Source: Stakelama sediminis (GTDB lineage Bacteria; Pseudomonadota; Alphaproteobacteria; Sphingomonadales; Sphingomonadaceae). From it: a DNA stretch of 64,000 nucleotides. The translations under genes were made by a program, and so were the position numbers. The stretch is from the NCBI RefSeq assembly GCF_014199335.1, contig NZ_JACIJI010000001.1:124001-188000 (forward strand), given 5' to 3'. Position 1 is the stretch's first letter, and every line of letters begins with the position of its first letter. Below are positions 19,711-30,187 of the stretch, piece by piece. The notes beneath the pieces are model-generated. The model was not told the DNA's origin, did not search any database, and worked only from the letters and a program-made list of their open reading frames with translations.

Positions 19711-20427
19711 ATGCGCGTTCTCGCGATGGCATCGCAAAAAGGCGGATCGGGAAAGACGACTCTTTCCGGGCATCTGGCCGTTCAGGCGCAACGTTCGGGC
19801 CATGGCCCGGTCGTGCTGATCGATATCGACCCGCAAGGATCGTTGTCCGATTGGTGGAACGAGCGGGAGAGCGAATATCCCGCCTATGCGCAAACCACGG
19901 TCGCACGGCTTGCCTCTGATCTGGAGGTTCTGCGTCAGCAGGGATTCAAGCTGGCGGTCATCGACACGCCGCCCGCCATTACCATGGCGATCCAGAGCGT
20001 GATCGCGGTGGCCGAACTCATTATCATTCCAACGCGTCCCAGCCCGCACGATCTGCGTGCCGTGGGCGCGACGGTCGATCTGTGCGAGCGCGCGGGCAAG
20101 CCGCTGATCTTCGTGGTCAACGCTGCCACACCCAAGGCCCGGATCACCTCCGAAGCCGCGGTCGCCCTGTCGCAACACGGCACGGTGGCGCCTGTCACTC
20201 TGCATCACCGCACGGATTTCGCCGCGTCGATGATCGACGGACGCACGGTGATGGAGGTCGATCCCAAATGTCGCTCGGCTCAGGAAGTCGAAGCGCTGTG
20301 GGAATATGTTTCCGATCGCCTCGAAAAGAACTTCCGTCGCACCGTATTCGCCGCGCCCAGCGCTGCCGCGGCCGGTTTCGGAGCGGTTCGTCCGGCGAGC
20401 GGCTTCGGCCGCAGGGTGGTGAGCTGA
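19711..20427 (+). CDS. Orphan ParA/MinD-family ATPase
   Basis: This 238-residue ATPase has the deviant Walker A box KGGSGKTT (residues 10-17) with its signature lysine, the A' motif LIDIDPQGSLSDWW and the Walker B segment LAVIDTPP. The family positions DNA or protein cargo by dimerising on the nucleoid in an ATP-dependent way. No ParB gene is next to it and the usual parAB context (gid/rsmG) is absent, so it is probably not the chromosome-segregation ParA. It is the first of three tightly spaced genes, with four bases to the next. Confidence 0.88.
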   Translation: MRVLAMASQKGGSGKTTLSGHLAVQAQRSGHGPVVLIDIDPQGSLSDWWNERESEYPAYAQTTVARLASDLEVLRQQGFKLAVIDTPPAITMAIQSVIAVAELIIIPTRPSPHDLRAVGATVDLCERAGKPLIFVVNAATPKARITSEAAVALSQHGTVAPVTLHHRTDFAASMIDGRTVMEVDPKCRSAQEVEALWEYVSDRLEKNFRRTVFAAPSAAAAGFGAVRPASGFGRRVVS

Positions 20428-20431
20428 CATC

Positions 20432-21073
20432 ATGAATATGTTCAACACCAAACCCGCCGCGTCGCTCTCTTCCGGCCTGCTCGCCCGCAAGGGACAGGCA
20501 CGCCCGGCCATGCGCCCCCAGGGTTTTGTGGGCATGACCCATGAGACGCTGGAAGACCTTGGCTGGAACGACATGGGCGACCATGCGCCGATCGATCACG
20601 TCGCGACACCGCTGACGCCGTCGGTTCCTGCTCCGACAGCACAGGAAGCACCTCCGCCGGTGCTGCGTCAACGCGAACGCCTTGACCATGAATTTGGCGG
20701 CCTGACCCCGATGGACGGTGCAACCTCGACCTCTGACCTCGTGGATATTCACGAAGCGACGGAAATGCCGGTCGCAGCTGATCCGGTTCAGCCCGCGCCG
20801 GTCGTCGAACCACAGCTTGCAGCCCCCGATGCCGTGCGCGGCGTATCGCTCAACACGGCCAAACGGCTGCGTAAGGAAACCACCAAGAAACGCGGCAAGG
20901 CGGCCTTTACGCTGCGCCTCGATTCCGAACGCCATCTGCGCCTGCGCCTCGCCTCAGCGGTGTGCAACCAATCGGCGCAGAATCTGGTGACGCAGGCGCT
21001 CGACGCCTTTCTCGAAAACATGCCCGAAGTCGACGATCTGATGGATCAGCTCGCCACCGGGCAGGGTCGTTGA
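20432..21073 (+). CDS. Protein with disordered N-terminus and putative ribbon-helix-helix C-terminus
   Basis: This 213-residue protein lies between the ParA-type ATPase and a SPOR lipoprotein. Residues 1-140 are rich in Pro, Ala, Thr and acidic residues and probably disordered. After a basic stretch (KRLRKETTKKRGK), residues about 155-200 read FTLRLDSERHLRLRLASAVC and then SAQNLVTQALDAFLENMP, the strand-helix-helix spacing of MetJ/Arc-type DNA-binding proteins. It could be the DNA-binding or adaptor partner of the ATPase, in place of ParB. I do not recognise a named family. Confidence 0.65.
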   Translation: MNMFNTKPAASLSSGLLARKGQARPAMRPQGFVGMTHETLEDLGWNDMGDHAPIDHVATPLTPSVPAPTAQEAPPPVLRQRERLDHEFGGLTPMDGATSTSDLVDIHEATEMPVAADPVQPAPVVEPQLAAPDAVRGVSLNTAKRLRKETTKKRGKAAFTLRLDSERHLRLRLASAVCNQSAQNLVTQALDAFLENMPEVDDLMDQLATGQGR

Positions 21074-21089
21074 TCCGGGGGGAATTAGC

Positions 21090-22451
21090 ATGAAGACCCG
21101 TACAGCTTTGATGTTCGGCATTTCGGCGCTGCTGCTTGGCGGCACCATGGTCGGCTGCTCGGCTACGCACAATATGCTCGCCAGTGCCGGCACAGTGAAG
21201 CCGGACAGTCGCAAGGCGCAGAAATCTGCCGACAAGGCGGGTGAGGCACTGGCGAAGCACGACAATGACAAGGCGGTACGCTACGCTGAACAGGCGGTGG
21301 CGACGGCACCGCAAAACGCCGCCTATCGTGCGCTGCTGGGCCAGAGCTATCTGCATGACGGCCGTTTCGCTTCGGCAGAACAGGCGCTTCAGGATACGTT
21401 GAGCCTCAACCCCGATAATGGCCGGGCAGCGCTCAACCTTGCTCTCGCGCAGACTGCACTTGGCCATTGGGATGACGCACGCGCAACGCTGAACTCCCAT
21501 CAGAACCAGATTGCCCCCGCCGATCGAGGGCTGGCGCTGGCGCTGGCAGGCGATCCGAAAGGCGCGGTTGAAATTCTGGCGAAGGTTGCGCGTCAGCCCA
21601 ACGCCAATGCTACCGCACGGCAGAATCTGGCGCTGGCACTAGCGCTCGCCGGCCATTGGCGCGAGGCGCGTGCGATTGCCGCCGTGGACGTCGCTCCGGG
21701 TGAGATTGACGACCGCATCGCGCAATGGGCCGCGTTCGCACGTCCGACCCATGCCTATGATCAGGTCGCGTCGCTGCTTGGCGTCAAATCGGTCGGTGCC
21801 GATGCCGGTCAGCCGGTACAGCTCGCGTTGAAGGACAGCGATACGAAACTGGCTGCGGTTGCGCCGATTGCACCCGTGGCATCAGCAACGCCGGATGCCG
21901 ACACGGCCCCGGCAGAGACTGATACGCAGGTTGCCGAAGCGGCAGCCGTTCCTGCTCGCGCTCCGCAACAGGTTGCGCAGGCCGCACCGGTCATGCCGAT
22001 GGCTGCACAAGGCCCGGCAGTATCGTTCGCACCGCCGCGTGAAGTGGCTCAGGCCATTCCCGCGCATATGGTTCGCAAAGCCGCCGCTCAGGCCGCTCCC
22101 AAGCAAGCGGTCGCCGTCCGGAAAGCGCCTGAAAAGGCACCGACGCTCAGCGCCGGCAATTATTATGTCCAGCTCGGTGCCTATGAAAACGCCGCTGTGG
22201 CCAAGGAAAAATGGCATCGTATCAGCCGCCGTAACCAGCGGCTCGCATCGCTGACGCCATCGGGAATGGAGGCCAAGGTCAACGGCCAGAGCTTCTATCG
22301 CCTGTCGGTCGGCGGCTTTGCCCGCAACGATGCCGTCAGCCTGTGCCGGTCGGTCAAGGCAAATGGCGGTCGCTGCTTCGTCCGCGCCGATGCGGGCTAT
22401 CAGACGGCAAACTGGGTCGCCAACAAGAATATTCAGCTCGCCTCTCGCTAA
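21090..22451 (+). CDS. TPR lipoprotein with C-terminal SPOR domain
   Basis: This 453-residue protein begins with a signal peptide ending in a lipobox (GGTMVGC, Cys 23), so it should be lipid-anchored and facing the periplasm. TPR-like helices span about 45-230 (AEQAVATAPQNAAYRALLGQ; AEQALQDTLSLNPDNGRAAL). A long Ala/Pro/Gln/Val linker follows, then a SPOR domain at about 360-453 (YYVQLGAYENAAVAKEKWHR to LCRSVKANGGRCFVRA). It is the third gene of the parA-type operon, 16 bases after its neighbour. SPOR would place it at constriction sites, linking the cytoplasmic ATPase genetically to the cell wall. Confidence 0.8.
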   Translation: MKTRTALMFGISALLLGGTMVGCSATHNMLASAGTVKPDSRKAQKSADKAGEALAKHDNDKAVRYAEQAVATAPQNAAYRALLGQSYLHDGRFASAEQALQDTLSLNPDNGRAALNLALAQTALGHWDDARATLNSHQNQIAPADRGLALALAGDPKGAVEILAKVARQPNANATARQNLALALALAGHWREARAIAAVDVAPGEIDDRIAQWAAFARPTHAYDQVASLLGVKSVGADAGQPVQLALKDSDTKLAAVAPIAPVASATPDADTAPAETDTQVAEAAAVPARAPQQVAQAAPVMPMAAQGPAVSFAPPREVAQAIPAHMVRKAAAQAAPKQAVAVRKAPEKAPTLSAGNYYVQLGAYENAAVAKEKWHRISRRNQRLASLTPSGMEAKVNGQSFYRLSVGGFARNDAVSLCRSVKANGGRCFVRADAGYQTANWVANKNIQLASR

Positions 22452-22474
22452 CAGGCGAAAACAGGTTTCTCCCA

Positions 22475-22511
22475 GGAAGGCGGCGTCAGCGTAAGCGGGC
22501 GCCGCCTTTCC
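22475..22511. terminator. Hairpin between the convergent SPOR and pyrC-like genes
   Basis: GGAAGGCGGCG (22475-22485) pairs with CGCCGCCTTTCC (22500-22511), with one bulge. It lies at the junction of the convergent genes and could end transcription from both sides, though the T-tracts are weak. Confidence 0.5.
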
Positions 22512-23691
22512 ATAACTGCAACACCCTGCCCTGCACCGGCAGTCCGTCGAACGGCGTGTTACCCGCGGACGCCGCCATTTGCTCGGCATCGATCTTCCAC
22601 GGCGCATCGGCATCGACAACGACCAGGTCGGCCGGACTTCCCGGCGTCAGCGCGCCCGTCTCCAACCCCAGAATTCGGGCCGGATTTCGTGCCAGCAGCG
22701 CAAACAGCCGGTCGAGCGAAATCAGTTCGTCGCGCACCAGCCCAAGCCCCAGCGCCAGCAGCGTCTCCGCACCAGCCGATCCGGGCAGCGAGTCGGCAAA
22801 GGGCAGCCGCTTTTCCTCTGGCCCGCGCGGATCATGGCCCGAACACAGCACGTCGATGGTACCGTCGGCCAGCGCCTCCCGCGCCGCCTGTCGGTCCGAC
22901 TCGCAACGCAACGGCGGCGATAGCCGGGTGAAGGTGCGATAGTCGCTGATGTCGATATCGGTCAGATAGAGATGCGGCGGGGTGATGCCGCAGGTCACGC
23001 GCACGCCGCGCGCCTTTGCCCGGCGCACCAGATCCAGTCCGGCAGCAGTCGTCACCTGCCGCAAATGCAGCCGCGCGCCCATTTCCTCCGCCAGCATCAC
23101 GTCACGCGCCACCGCCAGCACTTCCGCCAGTGCCGGTGCCGCGGGCAGGCCGAGCCGGGTCGCTGTCTCCCCCTCGGTCGCCACGGCATCTGCGGCCAGC
23201 CCGCCATCCTCGGCATGGGAAATCACGATCATCCCGCAATCGGCGGCATAGGCCAGCACCTTGCGCATCACGCCGCTGTCGGCGATCCATTCGCGCCCTG
23301 TCGCCACCGCTTTCGCGCCCGCATCGGCGGCCAGCGCCATCTCCGCAATGTCCGCTCCGGCCAGCCCGCGCGTCGCAGCGGCAATCGGATGTACCCACAG
23401 GTCGGGCTTGCCCATCGCCGCCGCGCGCTGGATGATGCCGGGATCGTCGAGCACCGGCGACTGATCGGGCATCAGTCCGACGCGCGCGATACCGCCCCGT
23501 GCAAAGGCCGCCTTGTCCACCGCAAACACGCCGAGATCGACGATCGCCGGGGCTAGCAGCTTGCCCTTGAGGTCGATAGTTTCGCCGCCCGCATCCGCAG
23601 CAATCACGCCATCGCGAACCGAAAGCGTTCCTGCGCGGTCGCCGCCATCGGGGCAGACAATCCGGGCGTTGGTGAAAGTCGTCCCGCTCAT
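22486..23691 (-). CDS. Dihydroorotase-like protein lacking metal ligands (PyrC'/PyrX type)
   Basis: This 401-residue protein aligns along its length with class I dihydroorotases, but the key residues are gone. Where active enzymes have DxHVHLRDPG it reads [10 protein letters not shown]; the HxST His is replaced in [13 protein letters not shown] has become TPPHL; and the catalytic TDHAPH has become SGHDPR. SHAEDG is retained. It should therefore be catalytically dead and probably acts as a structural partner of aspartate carbamoyltransferase, as known for Pseudomonas PyrC'. Its start overlaps the pyrB stop by four bases (ATGA). Confidence 0.82.
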   Translation of the reverse strand: MSGTTFTNARIVCPDGGDRAGTLSVRDGVIAADAGGETIDLKGKLLAPAIVDLGVFAVDKAAFARGGIARVGLMPDQSPVLDDPGIIQRAAAMGKPDLWVHPIAAATRGLAGADIAEMALAADAGAKAVATGREWIADSGVMRKVLAYAADCGMIVISHAEDGGLAADAVATEGETATRLGLPAAPALAEVLAVARDVMLAEEMGARLHLRQVTTAAGLDLVRRAKARGVRVTCGITPPHLYLTDIDISDYRTFTRLSPPLRCESDRQAAREALADGTIDVLCSGHDPRGPEEKRLPFADSLPGSAGAETLLALGLGLVRDELISLDRLFALLARNPARILGLETGALTPGSPADLVVVDADAPWKIDAEQMAASAGNTPFDGLPVQGRVLQLWKGGARLR

Positions 23692-24677
23692 GCCCAGCCC
23701 TCCACGCCGCGCGCGCCGCGCGTCAGCACGTCGAGGCAGGCCATACGCACCGCGACGCCCATCGCCACCTGTTCGGTGATTGCCGAGCGTTCGGGGTCGT
23801 CGGCCACGCTCGACACAATTTCCACGCCCCGGTTCATCGGCCCCGGATGCATGACCAGCGCATCGGGCTTCGCCAGTGCCAGCCGCTCGGGCGTCAGGCC
23901 GTACCGCAAATGATATTCGCGCGTGGAGGGGATAAAGGCACCTGACATACGTTCATTCTGAAGCCGCAGCATCATCACCACATCGGCCCCATCCAGCGCC
24001 GCATCGAAATCGGTAAACGGCGTCACGCCCATCTGCTCGACGGCGGGCGGCATCAGCGTCGTCGGTGCTACTACCCGCACTTCGGCTGCAAGCGCGGTCA
24101 GCGCCAATATGTTCGACCGTGCCACCCGGCTGTGCATCAGGTCGCCGCAAATCACCACGCGCTGCCCCGCGATGCTGCCCCGCCGTCGCCGGATGGTCAG
24201 CGCATCGAGCAGCGCCTGAGTCGGGTGTTCGTGCCAGCCGTCGCCTGCGTTCAGCACAGGGCAGTTCACCTTGTCCGCGATCAGTTGCACCGCGCCCGAA
24301 CTGCCGTGGCGGATGACGATGACATCGGCGCGCATGGCATTGAGCGTCATCGCGGTGTCGATCAGCGTCTCGCCCTTTTTCACGCTCGACTGCGCGGCGT
24401 GCATATTGACGACATCGGCGCCCAGCCGCTTGCCGGCAATCTCGAACGACAACAATGTGCGGGTGGAGTTTTCGAAAAACGCGTTGATCTGTGTCAGCCC
24501 GTCAAGGCGGTGGTCGCTCTTGGCATGGCTGCGGTTCGCCTCCGCCCAATTTTCCGCCTCATCGAGCAGGAACATGATCTCATGCGGCTGCAATCCGTCG
24601 ATGCCGGTCAAATGCCGGTGCGGGAATGCTTCGCGACCGTGCAGGACGGCGGCGGGTCGGTGATCGGAAGCTGACAT
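23688..24677 (-). CDS. pyrB: Aspartate carbamoyltransferase catalytic subunit
   Basis: This 329-residue enzyme condenses carbamoyl phosphate with aspartate, the first committed step of pyrimidine synthesis. The carbamoyl-phosphate motif [11 protein letters not shown], the [11 protein letters not shown] loop and the late HPGPMNRG motif are present. It is followed by the degenerate dihydroorotase gene with a four-base overlap, so the two proteins are made together. In Pseudomonas the equivalent pair forms a dodecamer. No pyrimidine leader or attenuator is obvious in the 94 bp upstream. Confidence 0.95.
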   Translation of the reverse strand: MSASDHRPAAVLHGREAFPHRHLTGIDGLQPHEIMFLLDEAENWAEANRSHAKSDHRLDGLTQINAFFENSTRTLLSFEIAGKRLGADVVNMHAAQSSVKKGETLIDTAMTLNAMRADVIVIRHGSSGAVQLIADKVNCPVLNAGDGWHEHPTQALLDALTIRRRRGSIAGQRVVICGDLMHSRVARSNILALTALAAEVRVVAPTTLMPPAVEQMGVTPFTDFDAALDGADVVMMLRLQNERMSGAFIPSTREYHLRYGLTPERLALAKPDALVMHPGPMNRGVEIVSSVADDPERSAITEQVAMGVAVRMACLDVLTRGARGVEGWA

Positions 24678-24771
24678 TAAAGGGACCGCCTAGCGACCAT
24701 CCTGCCGACTGGCAAGGCAGCATTATGGGCCGTCAGCATTTGCGCCCGCCATGAGCGGAATCGCTATACTG

Positions 24772-25653
24772 CTATCCCTCGATCCAGTCCTTGCGGGCAA
24801 TCCCCTGCGCATAGAGCAGCGCCGACAGGTCGGTATGGTCGATGCGGGCTCCTGCGGCAGCCGCCACCACCGGCTTGGCGTGATAGGCAACGCCCAGTCC
24901 AGCGGCGCGAATCATGTTGAGGTCATTGGCGCCGTCCCCCACCGCCAGCACCTGTTCGATAGCCAGCCCGCGTGCCTTGCGCTCTTCCTCCAGCACCGAC
25001 AGCTTGGTGGAGGAATCGACGATCGGCTTTTCGACCAGCCCGGTCAGCTTGTCTTCGGCAATGCCCAGTCGATTGGCGACCATGCGGTCGAACCCGATGG
25101 CACGCCCGACCGGCTCGGCAAAATGGGTGAAGCCGCCCGACACCAGCACCGTATGAGCACCGCGCGCGCGCATCGTGCGGATCAGCGTGACCGCCCCGTC
25201 GGTAATCCGCACCCGCTCTTCCAGACACTGACCAATGGCCTGTGCCGACAAATCCTTCAGCAGCGCCACCCGCGCATCGAGCGCCGATGCAAAGTCCAGC
25301 TCACCGCGCATCGCGCGTTCGGTGACAGCGGCGATCTCTGCCTTGATCCCGGCATAATCGGCGAGTTCGTCGATGCACTCGACGGTAATCATCGTCGAAT
25401 CCATGTCCGCGACCAGCAACCGCTTCACCCGGTTGACGAGCGGCTGCACCACCACATCGGTCCCGGCGAACACGCCCTCCACCGCGAGGCGCGCCTGATC
25501 GGGCGACATGCCGAAGCCGATATCGGCGGCATATCCCTCTTCGATCCACGCCTGCGCGGTCGGGGCGCAGCCCGCATTTTCCAGCCGGTCGCGTGCTTCG
25601 GAAATATCCCCCGCAGTCAGCGTTCCATTTGCTATCAGCGTTGCGATGAACAT
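24772..25653 (-). CDS. serB: Phosphoserine phosphatase SerB
   Basis: This 293-residue HAD-family enzyme makes L-serine from phosphoserine. The nucleophile motif [15 protein letters not shown] (Asp about 86), the HAD motif II in [11 protein letters not shown] and the motif IV loop [10 protein letters not shown] are present. An N-terminal region of about 75 residues precedes the HAD domain, as in SerB types with an ACT-like part. The ATG at 25653 is preceded by GGAAAGG. It overlaps the start codon of the divergent miaA, leaving no intergenic space. Confidence 0.93.
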   Translation of the reverse strand: MFIATLIANGTLTAGDISEARDRLENAGCAPTAQAWIEEGYAADIGFGMSPDQARLAVEGVFAGTDVVVQPLVNRVKRLLVADMDSTMITVECIDELADYAGIKAEIAAVTERAMRGELDFASALDARVALLKDLSAQAIGQCLEERVRITDGAVTLIRTMRARGAHTVLVSGGFTHFAEPVGRAIGFDRMVANRLGIAEDKLTGLVEKPIVDSSTKLSVLEEERKARGLAIEQVLAVGDGANDLNMIRAAGLGVAYHAKPVVAAAAGARIDHTDLSALLYAQGIARKDWIEG

Positions 25654-26593
25654 GGCGCCCTTTCCTTCCTCACACGACAAACCGCGCGTGGCGCTCATCG
25701 CAGGGCCGACCGCCAGCGGCAAGTCCGCTCTCGCATTGGCGCTTGCTGAAAAGCATGAAGGTACGGTCATCAACGCCGATTCCGCACAGGTCTATCGCGA
25801 GCTGCGCGTCCTGTCGGCGCGCCCTTCCGTCGAAGAAGAGGCCCGCGCACCCCATCGCCTGTTCGGCCATGTCGGCGGCGCGGAACCCTATTCGGCGGCG
25901 CGCTGGGCGCAGGAAGCCAAGGGCGCGATTGCCGAAAGCCTGAATACCGGGAGACTGCCGATTCTGGTCGGCGGCACCGGCATGTATCTGCGCACGCTGA
26001 TCGACGGGATTGCGCCGGTACCGGAGATCGATCCGGCGATCCGCGCCGAAGTCCGCGCATTGCCGGTGGCGGAAGCGCGTCGGCAACTGACGCTGCTCGA
26101 TCCGCAAGCCGCCGAACGTCTGCGCGAAACCGACACCACGCGCATCGCCCGCGCACTGGAAGTCATCCGCTCTACGGCGCGCACCCTGAACGCATGGCAA
26201 GCAGAGCGGGTCGGGGGGATAGGCGACTCGATAACACTGATGCCGCTCATCCTGCTGCCCGACCGGGCATGGCTGACCGAACGCTGCGACCGGCGCTTTG
26301 CATGGATGCTCGATCATGGCGGGGTGGAAGAAGCGCTTGCCCTCGACGCACGCACCGACATCCCCACTGAAGCCTCAATCCGCAAGGCAATCGGCGTGCC
26401 GCAGATCCTCGCCTGGCAAGGGGGTACGCTCTTCCGTGAACAGGCGCTTGCAGAGGCACAGGCCGCGACACGCCAATATGCCAAACGCCAGTACACCTGG
26501 TTCCGCCGCCAGCCGCCACCCGACTGGCGACGCACGAGCGAGACACAAACAAACGATCTTATGGATAAATTTGAAACTATATTTCTAATATAG
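25652..26593 (+). CDS. miaA: tRNA dimethylallyltransferase MiaA
   Basis: This 313-residue enzyme adds a dimethylallyl group to A37 of tRNAs that read UNN codons. The P-loop [15 protein letters not shown], the [12 protein letters not shown] motif and the [13 protein letters not shown] motif are present, with [11 protein letters not shown] near the C-terminus. The ATG at 25652 shares the bases CATG with the serB start on the other strand. An ATG six bases upstream or a GTG at the fold start are alternatives. The last bases are AT-rich and lead into the ilvB promoter region. Confidence 0.93.
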   Translation: MAPFPSSHDKPRVALIAGPTASGKSALALALAEKHEGTVINADSAQVYRELRVLSARPSVEEEARAPHRLFGHVGGAEPYSAARWAQEAKGAIAESLNTGRLPILVGGTGMYLRTLIDGIAPVPEIDPAIRAEVRALPVAEARRQLTLLDPQAAERLRETDTTRIARALEVIRSTARTLNAWQAERVGGIGDSITLMPLILLPDRAWLTERCDRRFAWMLDHGGVEEALALDARTDIPTEASIRKAIGVPQILAWQGGTLFREQALAEAQAATRQYAKRQYTWFRRQPPPDWRRTSETQTNDLMDKFETIFLI

Positions 26594-26676
26594 AGGTTGA
26601 CGCACAGTTTTAATAACTTTAGCAGCGCCCCTTCATGCGTGATATTGCGTGTGCGAACGAACCGAGGAGACAGGTT

Positions 26677-28425
26677 GTGACGGAGAAAAGCGGAGCAGAC
26701 ATTCTGGTCGAGGCGCTGGTCGATCTCGGCGTAGAAGTCGTGTTCGGCTATCCGGGCGGCGCGGTGCTACCGATTTACGATGCACTGTTCGAACATTCGC
26801 GCATCCGCCACGTTCTCGTGCGCCACGAACAGGGCGCGACCCATGCGGCGGAGGGCTATGCCCGCGCCACCGGCAAGCCGGGCGTGGTGCTTGTCACCTC
26901 CGGCCCCGGCGCGACCAACGCGGTCACCGGCATTACCGACGCGCTGATGGACTCGATCCCGATGGTCGTCATCACCGGTCAGGTGCCGACGACCCTGATC
27001 GGCACCGATGCCTTTCAGGAGGCGGATACGGTTGGCATCACCCGCCACTGCACCAAGCATAATTATCTGGTGAAAAGCCCCGACCGGCTGGGCGACATTA
27101 TTCACGAGGCGTTCCATATCGCCACTTCGGGTCGCCCCGGCCCGGTGGTCGTCGATATCCCCAAGGATGTGCAGGTCGCCAGTGCCCGCTATCAGAGGCC
27201 CGGCCCGATCCGGCACAAGACCTATCGCCCCGCACTGAAGGCCGAACCGACCCAGATCGAGGAAGCGGTCGCCATGCTGGCCGCGGCCGAACGCCCGATC
27301 CTCTATACCGGCGGCGGCATCATCAACGCCGGTCCGGGCGCGTCGCAACTGCTGCGCGAACTGGCGCGGATCACCGGCGCCCCCGTTACCTCGACTCTGA
27401 TGGGTCTGGGCGCCTTCCCCGCCTCGTCCGACCAGTGGCTCGGCATGTTGGGGATGCACGGCACCTATGAAGCCAATCTGGCGATGAACAAGGCCGACCT
27501 GATCCTTGCGCTGGGTGCACGCTTCGACGACCGCGTTACGGGCCGCCTCGACGCCTTCGCACCGAACAGCCGCAAGGTGCATGTCGATATCGACCGGTCG
27601 AGCGTGAACAAGAATGTCCGCGTCGATCTGCCCATCATTGCCGATGTCGGCCACGCGCTGGAGGATATGATCCGCGTCTGGAAGGCGCATCAGCATCCGA
27701 AACCCGATCTGGGCGAATGGTGGCGCAGGATCGACGGCTGGCGTCAGACAAAGTGTCTGGAATTTCCGGAAAGCGATCCGCAGGCGATCATGCCGCAACG
27801 CGCCATCCGTGCGCTGTGGGAAGCGACGAAGAACAAAGCACCGATCATCACTACCGAGGTCGGCCAGCATCAGATGTGGGCGGCCCAGCATTTCGGTTTT
27901 GAAGCACCGAATAAATGGCTGACATCGGGCGGTCTCGGCACCATGGGATACGGCCTGCCCGCCGCCATCGGTGCGCAGCTCGGCAATCCGGACGCGCTGG
28001 TCATCGACATTGCGGGCGAAGCGTCGATCCAGATGAATATTCAGGAACTGGGCACCGCCAGCCAGTATCGTCTGCCGGTGAAGATCTTCATCCTCAACAA
28101 TCAGTATATGGGCATGGTCCGCCAGTGGCAGGAACTGACCTATTCCAGCCGCTATTCGGAAAGCTATTCCGACGCCCTGCCCGATTTCGTAAAGCTGGCC
28201 GAGGCCTATGGCTGGAAGGGCATTCGTATCGAAACCCGCGACCAGTTGGACGACGGCATCGCCGCGATGCTGGCGCACGACGGACCGGTGATGGTCGATT
28301 GCTCGGTGGCGCAACTCGCCAACTGCCTGCCGATGATCCCCTCCGGCGCGGCGCATACCGAAATGCTGCTGCAGGCCAATGAGGTGTCCGGCACCATGGA
28401 CGATGAAGCGAAGGCGCTGGTCTGA
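26677..28425 (+). CDS. ilvB: Acetolactate synthase large subunit
   Basis: This 582-residue ThDP enzyme makes acetolactate or acetohydroxybutyrate, the first common step of valine, leucine and isoleucine synthesis. The active-site Glu lies in RHEQGATHAAEGYARATG, the FAD-binding middle region is intact, and the ThDP motif GEASIQMNIQELGTASQYRLPVKIFILNN is present near the C-terminus. I choose GTG at 26677 with GAGGAG eight bases upstream; an ATG 14 codons earlier gives unconserved residues. It is followed four bases later by ilvN. Confidence 0.95.
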   Translation: MTEKSGADILVEALVDLGVEVVFGYPGGAVLPIYDALFEHSRIRHVLVRHEQGATHAAEGYARATGKPGVVLVTSGPGATNAVTGITDALMDSIPMVVITGQVPTTLIGTDAFQEADTVGITRHCTKHNYLVKSPDRLGDIIHEAFHIATSGRPGPVVVDIPKDVQVASARYQRPGPIRHKTYRPALKAEPTQIEEAVAMLAAAERPILYTGGGIINAGPGASQLLRELARITGAPVTSTLMGLGAFPASSDQWLGMLGMHGTYEANLAMNKADLILALGARFDDRVTGRLDAFAPNSRKVHVDIDRSSVNKNVRVDLPIIADVGHALEDMIRVWKAHQHPKPDLGEWWRRIDGWRQTKCLEFPESDPQAIMPQRAIRALWEATKNKAPIITTEVGQHQMWAAQHFGFEAPNKWLTSGGLGTMGYGLPAAIGAQLGNPDALVIDIAGEASIQMNIQELGTASQYRLPVKIFILNNQYMGMVRQWQELTYSSRYSESYSDALPDFVKLAEAYGWKGIRIETRDQLDDGIAAMLAHDGPVMVDCSVAQLANCLPMIPSGAAHTEMLLQANEVSGTMDDEAKALV

Positions 28426-28429
28426 CATC

Positions 28430-28945
28430 ATGCATATCAAAGAAGAAACGAAAGAGCGGCACACGCTCGCCGTCATCGTCGATAACGAGCCGGGGATTCT
28501 GGCGCGGATCGCCGGCATGTTCACCGCACGCGGCTATAATATCGAGTCGCTGACCGTGACCGATATCAGTGAGGACGATCTGGTCAGCCGGATCACCATC
28601 GTCACCTCGGCCAGCCCGCCGGTGATGGAACAGATCATCGCGCAGCTTGAGCGGCTGATCCCGGTGCACAAGGTCGCCGACCTGACCGTGCTGGGCGAAC
28701 ATGTCGAACGCGAACTGGCGCTCGTCAAAGTCGTGGGCAGGGGCGAGCACCGGATCGAGGCGCTGCGTCTTGCCGATGTCTATCGCGCCCGCGTGGTCGA
28801 TGCGACGATCGAAAGCTTCGTCTTCGAAGTGACCGGCGCCACCGAAAAAATCGACAAGTTCGTCGAACTGATGCGTGAGGTCGGCCTGGTCGAAGTCGCG
28901 CGAACCGGAATCGTCGCCATTTCGCGCGGGAAGGAACCGGCCTGA
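28430..28945 (+). CDS. ilvN: Acetolactate synthase regulatory subunit
   Basis: This 171-residue subunit gives IlvB full activity and valine feedback control. The ACT domain begins with HTLAVIVDNEPGILARIAGM and includes the NIESLTVTDIS strand. The C-terminal domain (VEVARTGIVAISRG) follows. The ATG at 28430 is four bases after the ilvB stop. It corresponds to the long ilvH-type form common in alphaproteobacteria. Confidence 0.95.
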   Translation: MHIKEETKERHTLAVIVDNEPGILARIAGMFTARGYNIESLTVTDISEDDLVSRITIVTSASPPVMEQIIAQLERLIPVHKVADLTVLGEHVERELALVKVVGRGEHRIEALRLADVYRARVVDATIESFVFEVTGATEKIDKFVELMREVGLVEVARTGIVAISRGKEPA

Positions 28946-28953
28946 AACCTATA

Positions 28954-30080
<1,127 letters not shown>

Positions 30081-30104
30081 TCGTCACCGGCGCATAGCGC
30101 ATAC

Positions 30105-30119
30105 GAAACGATCCGTTTC
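30105..30119 (+). promoter_or_regulatory. Short inverted repeat upstream of yceI
   Basis: GAAACG and CGTTTC flank ATC. It is 25 bp after the ilvC stop and just before a possible promoter. It may be a small operator, but no regulator can be named. Confidence 0.35.
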
Positions 30120-30139
30120 TTGATTTATGTTTGCGCACC

Positions 30140-30183
30140 AACCTCCTGTCGGCACATCTTCACCGGTGTTCTGACAGGAGGTT
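30140..30183 (+). promoter_or_regulatory. Hairpin enclosing the yceI ribosome-binding site
   Basis: AACCTCCTGTC (30140-30150) is exactly complementary to GACAGGAGGTT (30173-30183), with a 22-base loop. The 3' arm contains the AGGAGG ribosome-binding site of the yceI-type gene, whose ATG follows at 30188. The arm runs into TTTTT, so it also looks like an intrinsic terminator for ilvC. Either role, or a switch between them, is possible. Confidence 0.7.
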
Positions 30184-30187
30184 TTTC

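Noticed and set aside
19711-20427. Chromosome-partition ParA with ParB
   Set aside because: No ParB-like protein, parS-like palindrome or gid/rsmG neighbour is seen.
26594-26676. Attenuator or leader peptide for ilvB
   Set aside because: The short upstream frame has no run of Ile, Val or Leu codons, and no alternative stem pair is visible.
26767-28524. A 585-codon minus-strand open frame opposite ilvB and ilvN
   Set aside because: It mirrors the acetolactate synthase genes and has no family motif.
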